From contig JAICSO010000004.1 in NCBI GenBank assembly GCA_025936825.1, forward strand, positions 183,641-247,640: a DNA stretch of 64,000 nucleotides, written 5' to 3'. Shown piece by piece: positions 20,394 to 28,012 of the stretch (position 1 is its first letter; each line of letters begins with the position of its first letter). Position numbers and translations under genes: made by a program. The notes under the pieces are model-generated. The model made no database searches. It had not been told where the DNA came from and saw nothing but the letters and a program-made list of their open reading frames with translations. The DNA is from Terriglobales bacterium (GTDB lineage Bacteria; Acidobacteriota; Terriglobia; Terriglobales; Acidobacteriaceae).

Positions 20394-21299
20394 ATGCACG
20401 GAAGCGAAGTCCGTGAGAGACACCTAACGAGGATCGGCACAGCTTGCGGAATCTCTCTCTTGTTGCTCCTGCCATTCGGTGTTGCGCAGAACAAGCTGAC
20501 GAAATCGCCGACTGAGCCGCCCCAGGAACTTGCACGTCGAGTGTTGGCCAATGAATTGAAATCCGAGCAGCAGGACCATAGTCACTGGATGTTTCTGCTG
20601 AAAACGTACAAGCCTGCAGGACAAACTGAAGTTGACCAGGTAATCGAGACCAAGGACGGCGACATCAAGCGACCTGTCTTGATCAATGGGCACGGGCTTA
20701 GCGAAGAACAACGAAAGAAGGCAGATCAGCGGCTGCAACAATTTACTAACGATCCGAGCGAACTTCGCAAAGCGCGTTCCGGAGAGGATGAGGATACAGC
20801 TCGAAGCCAGGAGCTTTTGAAAATGCTTCCGGATGCTTTCAATTTCAAATATGGGCAGAGACGAGGGAAGTTGGTTCAGCTAAATTTCTCGCCCAATCCA
20901 AACTTCAAACCGTCAACCCACGAAGCCGAAGTCTTTCATGCCATGCAAGGCAGTCTCTGGCTCGATCCAAAGGACAACCGGCTCGAGGAGATCAACGGCC
21001 GGCTAATTCGGGAAGTGAAATTTGGCGGAGGGCTACTGGGTCACCTCGATCCAGGGGGCACGTTCGACGTCAAGCAAGCCCCGGTCGGCTCCGGCTATTG
21101 GGAGTTGACCCTGTTGCATGTGGAAATGAAAGGGAAAGCGCTGTTCTTCAAAACGATCGGTGTGCAGCAGCAATACACGCGGAGCAAGTTCAAGCAGGTC
21201 CCCGATGACTTGCCGCTGGCGAAAGCCGCCGAACTGCTCGAAAAGCAAAAGACGCCCACCACGCTTCAGACCCAGCAGGTCGACTCCAAAAACAAATAA
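20394..21299 (+). CDS. Exported protein of unknown function
   Basis: 301 residues. The N-terminal signal peptide has hydrophobic core GISLLLLLPFGVAQ. Next comes a charged helical region (EEQRKKADQRLQQF, then ARSGEDEDTARSQELLKML), and then a beta-rich half with regularly spaced short strands (AMQGSLWLDPKDNRLEEINGR). That half resembles the LolA/LolB-like hydrophobic-cavity proteins of Acidobacteria, but the likeness is weak. ATG 20394 is chosen because the signal follows; a GTG at 20298 with AAGGA close by would add 32 residues. It lies 220 bp after the frameshifted gene on the same strand. No function can be named. Confidence 0.6.
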   Translation: MHGSEVRERHLTRIGTACGISLLLLLPFGVAQNKLTKSPTEPPQELARRVLANELKSEQQDHSHWMFLLKTYKPAGQTEVDQVIETKDGDIKRPVLINGHGLSEEQRKKADQRLQQFTNDPSELRKARSGEDEDTARSQELLKMLPDAFNFKYGQRRGKLVQLNFSPNPNFKPSTHEAEVFHAMQGSLWLDPKDNRLEEINGRLIREVKFGGGLLGHLDPGGTFDVKQAPVGSGYWELTLLHVEMKGKALFFKTIGVQQQYTRSKFKQVPDDLPLAKAAELLEKQKTPTTLQTQQVDSKNK

Positions 21300-21376
21300 A
21301 GTAGTTCCGCGATCGGCTTTGGGAACCTGCCAAACCGAGCGTGAGGGTAGCGGGCCTTACCTCGGGAGTTCCGCTA

Positions 21377-23290
21377 TCAGCTGGTCATGCCCATCTTGCG
21401 TTTCAGCTCGGCAAATCGCGGGTCAGAGCGAAGCTGGCCGAACCCGCCGCCAGGGTCGGAATCGATCCAGATCATCATGGTGGAGTGAAGTGCCAAGCAT
21501 TGGTTGAGCCAAGCAAACGCCTGGTCTTTGCGGCCCATACGCGCGTACATTTCGGCGATCATGAATGCATTGAAATGCCAATGCTCTTTTTTCCAGTTGG
21601 CCAATGCCGACTTCAAGTCGCTCTCGTGTATTCCGCGCCAGCCGTTTTCCGCATAAAGTTTTCTCTGTTCATCGATGCCTTTGGAATCGACACCGTTCGC
21701 CTGAAGAGTCTTAATGTGTTCTTCGAATGATTGTTGCGGCATCCCTTTGCGCCCGTAAGTATCTTGCAGTCGCGAGTGAATCACGGCGAGGTGGGTTGGA
21801 TTCGGATCGATTTCAAGGGTCTTCAGGTCCTCCTGAATAGATTCATCCAAGTGGCCCGCATCCATTAATTCAAGAGCCAGGATGTTGCGTGCTGGAACCG
21901 AGAGCGGATCCGTCTCCACCGCTTTCCGTGCTTCCAGAATTGCTTGCTCCGGCCTGCCCGAAGAAATGAGCAATCCGCTGTAGGCGTGATGCGCCCATTC
22001 GTAATTGGGATTTAGCGCAATGGCACGCTTGAATTCCTGTTCGGCTCCCGGGAAGTTCCAGTCATACGTCAATTCCACCATCGCTAACGAGGTGTGGGCT
22101 TCTGCCGAATTTGGATCGAGCTCTACGGCCCTGCTCGCAGCGGCGCGAGCTAGCGGCATCGCTTCCGTGGGAGGCATTTTCCCCCACGCATAGCCAAGAT
22201 AAAAGTATGTATCCGCAAGGCCGGAGTAGGCGGGCGCGTAGTTGGGATCCTTAGCAATCGCCAGCTGAAAAGAATCGATGGCTTTCTTCAGGTCTGGTTC
22301 ACTTCGCTGGCTCCAGAAGAAGCGCCCTTTAAGATATGCGTCATGTGCTTCAGGGTTAATCGGGCGAGCAGAGGCAAGATAGGTTCTTGCCTCGCCAGAG
22401 AGTTCAAGTTCGATAGTTTGCGCGATCGCCTCGGAGACCTCGTTTTCGGTGCTGAGCACGTCACGCAAACTGCGGTCATAAGAATTGGCCCAGAGGTGTT
22501 GGTCGGAGCGCGCATCAATTAACTGTGCGGTAATACGAACCCGATCACCGGAACGTAATATGGTTCCTTCCACCACCGCATCCACACCGCCGAGTTGGCG
22601 CCCAATTTCCGGCAATGGCAGTCGTGTGCCTTTAAATCGCTCGACGGACGTATGTGAAATGACCCGCAAGCCACCGGCCTTGGCAAGGTCGGTGATCAAC
22701 TCATCGGTCAAGCCGTCACTGAAATATTCCTGGCTGGGATCGTCGGAAAGGTTGCGGAGGGGAAGGACGGCGAGCGATCGGATTTGACGAGCATTTGCCG
22801 GACCGACAATGGAATTCCGGTGATACCAGCTGAGTCCAAAGATGACGGCCAGCACGATGGCTGCACCAGCATATAAAATCTTGCGGCGCGCCGGGCTTCG
22901 AGTTGGCATGCCGGCGGCCGGTATGACTTGTGGCTGCTCCTGCCCGGTCGCAGGGTTCGTAACCGCGGCAATGAACCGATATCCTCGTTTCGGTATGGTT
23001 TCCACGAAGGTGGGTTGGTCAGGATCGTCCTCCAGCACCGTCCGAATCTTTCGAATGGCGAAGTTCAGTCCATGCTCGAAATCAACATAAGTCTCCGACC
23101 CCCAGACTTGGGCGGTCAACTCTTCACGCGTGACGATGCCGCCGGCACGCTCAATAAGGATTGAGAGCACTTTCGCAGGCTGGGGCTGAAGCTTTAGCGT
23201 GGTCCCCTGGCGGCGGAGTTCGCCGGTGTGACAGTCGAATTCGTAATCGCCGAACACGACTACTTCCCGAGCATTGATACGTGTCGCCAA
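21377..23290 (-). CDS. CadC-like winged-helix membrane regulator with TolB-like and TPR domains
   Basis: 637 residues. The N-terminal OmpR/PhoB-type winged helix (VFGDYEFDCHTGELRRQG to VETIPKRGYRFIAAV) is followed by a transmembrane helix (ILYAGAAIVLAVIFGLSWY). A TolB/FlgO-like domain comes next, from SLAVLPLRNLSDDPSQEYFS to LWANSYDR, and then about seven tetratricopeptide repeats to the end. This one-component architecture is greatly expanded in Acidobacteria. It presumably senses something outside the membrane and binds DNA inside. The start is taken as TTG 23290 because GGAG lies 6 nt upstream and homology starts there; an ATG-type frame to 23371 is alternative. Targets are unknown. Confidence 0.82.
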   Translation of the reverse strand: MATRINAREVVVFGDYEFDCHTGELRRQGTTLKLQPQPAKVLSILIERAGGIVTREELTAQVWGSETYVDFEHGLNFAIRKIRTVLEDDPDQPTFVETIPKRGYRFIAAVTNPATGQEQPQVIPAAGMPTRSPARRKILYAGAAIVLAVIFGLSWYHRNSIVGPANARQIRSLAVLPLRNLSDDPSQEYFSDGLTDELITDLAKAGGLRVISHTSVERFKGTRLPLPEIGRQLGGVDAVVEGTILRSGDRVRITAQLIDARSDQHLWANSYDRSLRDVLSTENEVSEAIAQTIELELSGEARTYLASARPINPEAHDAYLKGRFFWSQRSEPDLKKAIDSFQLAIAKDPNYAPAYSGLADTYFYLGYAWGKMPPTEAMPLARAAASRAVELDPNSAEAHTSLAMVELTYDWNFPGAEQEFKRAIALNPNYEWAHHAYSGLLISSGRPEQAILEARKAVETDPLSVPARNILALELMDAGHLDESIQEDLKTLEIDPNPTHLAVIHSRLQDTYGRKGMPQQSFEEHIKTLQANGVDSKGIDEQRKLYAENGWRGIHESDLKSALANWKKEHWHFNAFMIAEMYARMGRKDQAFAWLNQCLALHSTMMIWIDSDPGGGFGQLRSDPRFAELKRKMGMTS

Positions 23291-23573
23291 ACAGCACTCC
23301 GGCACGCGGTATGTACAGCAAAGAGGGAACACATTATATCCCGCCGCGTACCCAATGCCCTTTGTCGACAAGCGGTTAGCCTGCTCACCAAAAACTCACC
23401 TCGCGCTTTCCTCAAGTTCATTGACCAAAACTCGCAGGCACGGCATCTTGGGCGCGTCATGGAGCCGCGGTGAGATATGGGAGTTCGGACCGCCGGTTTC
23501 CAGTTTCGCGGTTGAACTCAGCACGGGCTGCGGCACATGCCTAAGCCGAGGCCGCACCCATAAAGGAGGATTT

Positions 23574-24062
23574 ATGACGCGTACAGCACGCGTTTTTGCT
23601 TTTCTTTTCAGTCTGGGACTTCTGATTGGAGCTGCATCACCAAGAGGATTTGCCCAAAACCCGCATTGCAAAACAGTGGGCGGAGCGATCTTAACCAATC
23701 TTGGGGGATTCGGCGTAATTGATGGCACGCCGACTACGTTGGGCGTTGCTACAGGCGATTTGAAAGGCGCCATTGGCGTGCAGATCGTAAGCGCCAGCCC
23801 GGACTTCACCAGCATTACTGTGCAGCACCACTGGGTGACGGACGACGGCGAGACCCTGAATTTCGATCAGGCGACCCTGCATGGGGCCTACGTTTCGCAA
23901 ACGTTGCTGGCAGTTACTGAATACAAAGTGCACCTCAGCGGCGGCACCGGCCGCTTTGCTAATGCGACCGGCAACCTGTCGTCGATCGGCGAGGTTGACT
24001 TCGCGACCGGGCATACCGTGCTGCGCTACAGCGGCACAGTCTGTTATGGAGGAAGCAACTGA
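23574..24062 (+). CDS. Small exported beta-barrel-like protein, unknown function
   Basis: 162 residues behind an ideal ribosome binding site (AAAGGAGG, 4-5 nt before ATG 23574). The signal peptide is VFAFLFSLGLLIGAASPRGFAQ. The mature part has two cysteines near its ends (NPHCKTV, GTVCYGG) that may form a disulfide. It is rich in short strands, with the segment GGTGRFANATGNLSSIGEVD typical of allene-oxide-cyclase-barrel-like secreted proteins. It is divergent from the HTH-TolB-TPR regulator, which may control it. No enzymatic motif is visible. Confidence 0.7.
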   Translation: MTRTARVFAFLFSLGLLIGAASPRGFAQNPHCKTVGGAILTNLGGFGVIDGTPTTLGVATGDLKGAIGVQIVSASPDFTSITVQHHWVTDDGETLNFDQATLHGAYVSQTLLAVTEYKVHLSGGTGRFANATGNLSSIGEVDFATGHTVLRYSGTVCYGGSN

Positions 24063-24176
24063 TTCAACGCCGACTCGTCCGAGTTTTCGTTCTAAATTTG
24101 TTGGCGGCGCTGAATACCTGACTCGGCGTCGCCATCCGATACGCACGGCAGATCGCCAGCAGATGCATTGAGTTTT

Positions 24177-24515
24177 CTATGCGAACGACGCAGCAGCCGA
24201 TTGTGCGTCCGGAAAGATCTCGAACAGGTTCAGAAGGCCGACGAGTTTCAGCGTTTGGACGACGAACTTGGAGGGATTCACCAGCTTGAGCGATCCGCCC
24301 TGAGCCTTGGTCGAGGTGAGAAAGCGGCTCATCAGGCCGATGCCGCTGGAATCTACCGTGGTAAGTTCAGTCAGATCGAAGACAAGGCGGCAGTCGCCGG
24401 AGCCGAGGAGGTCCTCGACGGTGGCTCGCAACCGGTCGACCGGTTCGCCCAAGTTGAGGCGTCCGCGTAGAGTAACGATTTTCACCTGCCCCTGACTGCG
24501 AACGTCAATTTCCAT
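24177..24515 (-). CDS. STAS-domain anti-sigma-factor antagonist
   Basis: 112 residues forming a single STAS domain of the SpoIIAA/RsbV type. The phosphorylatable serine lies in TTVDSSGIGLMSRF, preceded by the strand CRLVFDLTEL. Such proteins sequester anti-sigma kinases when dephosphorylated. It is divergently transcribed from the GAF-HlyD operon with a 151-bp gap. No cognate kinase or phosphatase gene is in the window, so the partner is unknown. Confidence 0.88.
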   Translation of the reverse strand: MEIDVRSQGQVKIVTLRGRLNLGEPVDRLRATVEDLLGSGDCRLVFDLTELTTVDSSGIGLMSRFLTSTKAQGGSLKLVNPSKFVVQTLKLVGLLNLFEIFPDAQSAAASFA

Positions 24516-24550
24516 GAAAAGCCCCCGTGGCGAACGGCTCCAGCAACGCG

Positions 24551-24579
24551 TTGACAGTGCTGTGTCCCTTTGCTAGAGT
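24551..24579 (+). promoter_or_regulatory. Sigma-70-type promoter of the GAF-HlyD operon
   Basis: TTGACA (24551-24556, perfect -35), 17-bp spacer, TAGAGT (24574-24579, four of six matches to TATAAT). The predicted start, near 24587, is about 80 nt before ATG 24667. Confidence 0.55.
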
Positions 24580-24666
24580 CACTCAACTTAGAAGAAGCCT
24601 TCGAAATTTGCAAGAGGGCTTCACGCGCCCGTGTTCGTGCGGTTGGACGTCACTTCGAGGCCATCA

Positions 24667-27075
24667 ATGGCGACCCAGGGACCCGTTGTGGCGATGGATA
24701 TCGTCGCTCTTTCGGCCCGTCTTCTAGAAGTTCGTGAGCTAGCCCCTCGTGCAAGGCTGGCCGCCCAAGTCGTTGCCGACTCGTTGCCGGGCAGCGCCGT
24801 CAATCTCTACATCGTTGGTGAACAGGCCGCGGAACGCGTTTGGATTCCGCAGGCGAGCGCCGGCGATGTGTCGGTAACTGAGATTGCCGTTCCTCTTGAA
24901 CAAGGAGCGCTAGGAACGCTGGCTGGAACTTCCGACGCGGTCGTGATTTCCGGAAAAGACCTGGTTCGCGAAGAGTACGCGCACCTGCATGTGCGAAGGA
25001 CTGTGCAGGCGCTGGCGTACGTTGCCTTGAAGGCCAAGGGAGATCTGGTCGGCGCGATCGAGATCGTCAGCTTTGAAGGGGAAATGCGTTCGACAAGTCT
25101 GACAGCTTTGGAACCAGTTGCCAGTGTGGTCGGCGTTGCGCTTGCTAGCGCCTCGGAATACGAGCAGGAGCGGCACTCGACGCTCTCTTCTATCACTCGC
25201 CTCACTCAGCTATACGACATCGAGAAAGTTCTCAATTCCACGCTTGAGTTGGACCAACTGCTGCCGCTGATCGGGTCGAAATTTAAAGAACTGCTGGAGT
25301 GCCAGGCACTGAACGTGTGGCTGCTCGAAGGGGATAACTCCGTCACGCTGATGCACCAGGCCGGCGTCGATCCCACTGCGCACGAATGTCAGGTGCAAAA
25401 ACCGGGCGAGGGCTTGGCGGGGGATGTGTCGGACAGCGGCGAGCCGGTGCTAATCGAGTCGTCAGACGACGAGCGGTTGGTTCAGCGGAATGCGGGCGTT
25501 CAGGGAGAGGCAATTTTCTCCATTCTGCTGGTGCCGTTGATTGATCGTGGGTCACTGGTCGGCGTTGTGGAGGCAGTGAACAAACTCGACGGCAAGGCCT
25601 TTGATGAAGACGATCTTTTTGCGCTGACAACGTTTGCCGAGACTGCCAGCAGCGCGCTGCACAACGCCAGCCTGCTGATGGCGGAACGCAAAGTCGAGAT
25701 CCTGGAAGCGCTGGTCAAGACCAGCGGTGAAATTACCTCGACGCTGGACCTCGATCGCGTGCTACAGGCGGTTGTGAACGGGCCGGCGGCGGTGATCCCT
25801 TATGAGCGGGCGGCGATTGCGCTGGACGATCGTGGTGGCACGCGGCTCAGAGCGGTGTCAGGCACGACGCAGTTGAACGCGGACGATCCGCAATACCGCG
25901 GGTTGCGCGAAATTCTGCAGTGGTCGGCGGTACTGAGCGAGCCGCTGCTGGTGGCGCAACACGGCGAAGAAGTCGAGTCGGACCGCGAAGAGACGAAGGC
26001 AAAGTTTCAGCAGTATTTCGCGGAGAGTGGAATGCGCGCGTGCCATCTGCTCCCGCTGGTCGATGAAGAGGGAAGAGTTGGCGTGCTGCTGTTCGAGAGC
26101 AGCGATCCCGACTTTCTGGCAGAAGCGCACCTGGAGATGATCAAGGTGCTGGCCAGCCAGGCTACTGTCGCGCTGCGGAATGCCTCCTTATATAAAGAGG
26201 TGCCGTTCATCAGCGTCCTGCAACCGTTAGTGGAGAGGAAGAAGCGGTTTCTCGCACTCGAGAAACATAAGCGGGCGGCGCTGGTGATAGGTGTTGCCGC
26301 GGCAGTGGTGTTCCTGCTGGTGGTTCCTTTGCCGTTGCGGGTGGATGGAAACGCGGTGGTCGCGCCGGCACGGGTTGCGCACGTGGGCTCGGAATTTGAA
26401 GGCGTAATCAAGGCAGTGGACGTGCGCGAGGGCGATGTGGTCAAGAAGGGCGCACCAATCGCGGAACTCGAAGATTGGGATTACCGCTCGGCCTTGGTGG
26501 CTGCGCAGGCAAGACACCAGACCGCCGTCGCGGCTATGGATCGCGCGCTGGCAGGGAATGATGGGAGCGAGGCAGGCATTCAGCGGGCGCAGGCGGACTA
26601 TTGGGCGTCAGAAGTTAAACGCGCTGAGGGTCGGCTGGCCAAGACGACCATTCGCTCGCCGATTGATGGCGTGATTGCGACGCCCCAGATCGAAAACCTG
26701 GTCGGGCACAAGCTCAAAGAAGGGGACAGCTTTGTCGATATCGTCGACAACTCCGAAGAGTTGGTGGATGTGGCGATTGGCGAGTCCGATGTCGCGCTGC
26801 TGAAGCCGGGGCAGAAAGCAAAACTCAAGCTCGACGGATTTCCCGAGAGGACGTTTCGTGGGCAGGTCGCGGTGGTGAGTCCACAAGGCATTCTGCAGAA
26901 TGCCGAGACGACCTTCTATGCGCGGGTCGCGGTCGCGAATTCGGATAGCGCGCTGCGATCGGGAATGCAAGGACGTGGGAAGATTTCGACCGGCTGGAGA
27001 CCTGCGGGTGTTGTGATGTTCCGCCGCGTGGGCATTTGGATTTGGACAAAACTGTGGGATTGGTTTGGATGGTAA
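24667..27075 (+). CDS. Triple-GAF, transmembrane, HlyD-type adaptor fusion protein
   Basis: 802 residues. Three GAF-like domains occupy about residues 12-170, 180-340 and 345-508 (for example LVPLIDRGSLVGVVEAVNKLDG in the second). A transmembrane helix follows at about 537-556 (ALVIGVAAAVVFLLVVPL). The periplasmic part is HlyD/membrane-fusion type: a first biotinyl-lipoyl half (VGSEFEGVIKAVDVREGDVV), a helical hairpin, the second half (TIRSPIDGVIATPQIENLVG) and a beta-barrel segment. This joins a cytoplasmic small-molecule sensor to an export adaptor in one chain. ATG 24667 is preferred (GAGG 6 nt upstream) over GTG 24631. It is first of three genes with two further HlyD-containing proteins. 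The ligand is unknown. Confidence 0.8.
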   Translation: MATQGPVVAMDIVALSARLLEVRELAPRARLAAQVVADSLPGSAVNLYIVGEQAAERVWIPQASAGDVSVTEIAVPLEQGALGTLAGTSDAVVISGKDLVREEYAHLHVRRTVQALAYVALKAKGDLVGAIEIVSFEGEMRSTSLTALEPVASVVGVALASASEYEQERHSTLSSITRLTQLYDIEKVLNSTLELDQLLPLIGSKFKELLECQALNVWLLEGDNSVTLMHQAGVDPTAHECQVQKPGEGLAGDVSDSGEPVLIESSDDERLVQRNAGVQGEAIFSILLVPLIDRGSLVGVVEAVNKLDGKAFDEDDLFALTTFAETASSALHNASLLMAERKVEILEALVKTSGEITSTLDLDRVLQAVVNGPAAVIPYERAAIALDDRGGTRLRAVSGTTQLNADDPQYRGLREILQWSAVLSEPLLVAQHGEEVESDREETKAKFQQYFAESGMRACHLLPLVDEEGRVGVLLFESSDPDFLAEAHLEMIKVLASQATVALRNASLYKEVPFISVLQPLVERKKRFLALEKHKRAALVIGVAAAVVFLLVVPLPLRVDGNAVVAPARVAHVGSEFEGVIKAVDVREGDVVKKGAPIAELEDWDYRSALVAAQARHQTAVAAMDRALAGNDGSEAGIQRAQADYWASEVKRAEGRLAKTTIRSPIDGVIATPQIENLVGHKLKEGDSFVDIVDNSEELVDVAIGESDVALLKPGQKAKLKLDGFPERTFRGQVAVVSPQGILQNAETTFYARVAVANSDSALRSGMQGRGKISTGWRPAGVVMFRRVGIWIWTKLWDWFGW

Positions 27076-27088
27076 AGGGGCATTATCC

Positions 27089-27997
27089 ATGATGAAAGCT
27101 GTGGTGGCCTGTGCGTTGCTGATTGTGGGAGTTGCATGCTCGAGTTCACCCTCGGAGGGACCGGCTACCGTGTCGGCGGCGGAACCTGCGCCGCAGGCGG
27201 CGCCCACTCAGCCGTCGCATGCCAGCCCTGGGCCGCAGGTGGACTTTGTTGCGTCGGGTCCAATCATCGTTGAAGACCAGGTGGATGTCGCGGCCCAGCG
27301 GGATGGATTGATCTCCGAAGTGCTGGCCGAGCCAGGAACGGCGGTCAGAAAAGGACAGCTGCTGGCGAAGATGGATGATCGCCAGATTTCGGCCGACCTC
27401 GAGGCCGCCCGGGCCAAGACCCGAAGCACGGAAGCCGATCTGAAGAATTGGCAGGCGGAAGCAAAGGTGTTGCAGGCGGATTATGAGCGTGCGCAGAAAC
27501 TCTGGGACGCACAGATCATCCCGAAAGAAGAGCTCGACCACGCGAAGTACAAAGCCGAGTCAGACGAGTGGGACGTGAAACGCGTTTCGGAGTTGCTGGC
27601 CAACTCAAAAGAGGTGGAGCGATCCCTCGAACTGGAACTGGAAAAGACGCGGATCACCGCGCCGTTCAATGGAGTGGTGGCGCGGCGATATATACGCATG
27701 GGGCAAAGCGTCACGAAAAATGACCGGTTGTTCTGGGTCACAGCAACCGCGCCGCTGCGGATCCGAGTCACGTTGCCGGAGAGATTTCTAGGGCGCGTAA
27801 AGCGGGGGACGATGGTTGGCATCACGCCGGCTGAAGCAGCCGATCCAGCGCACAGGTATCGGGCCCGAGTGATTCAGGTAAGTCCAGTGGTTGACCCCTC
27901 GAGCGATACCATCGAGATTCTTGCGGAACTATCAGGGGATACGGCGGGCCTGCGGCCTGGAATGCGCGCCGATCTTCACCTGTCCGATGTTCGGTGA
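27089..27997 (+). CDS. HlyD/RND-type periplasmic adaptor lipoprotein
   Basis: 302 residues starting with a lipoprotein-like signal (ACALLIVGVAC, Cys17). The mature protein has a Pro/Ala-rich linker and then the membrane-fusion layout: lipoyl half (QRDGLISEVLAEPGTAVRKG), coiled-coil hairpin (about 95-190), returning lipoyl half (ITAPFNGVVARRYIRMGQSV) and barrel (RIRVTLPERFLGRVKRG). It starts 13 bp after the GAF-HlyD stop and is followed 15 bp later by the PqqD-M50-HlyD gene, so all three are one operon. It likely bridges an inner-membrane exporter to the outer membrane. No transporter gene is in the operon itself. Confidence 0.85.
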   Translation: MMKAVVACALLIVGVACSSSPSEGPATVSAAEPAPQAAPTQPSHASPGPQVDFVASGPIIVEDQVDVAAQRDGLISEVLAEPGTAVRKGQLLAKMDDRQISADLEAARAKTRSTEADLKNWQAEAKVLQADYERAQKLWDAQIIPKEELDHAKYKAESDEWDVKRVSELLANSKEVERSLELELEKTRITAPFNGVVARRYIRMGQSVTKNDRLFWVTATAPLRIRVTLPERFLGRVKRGTMVGITPAEAADPAHRYRARVIQVSPVVDPSSDTIEILAELSGDTAGLRPGMRADLHLSDVR

Positions 27998-28012
27998 GAC
28001 TACTCATCTGCG

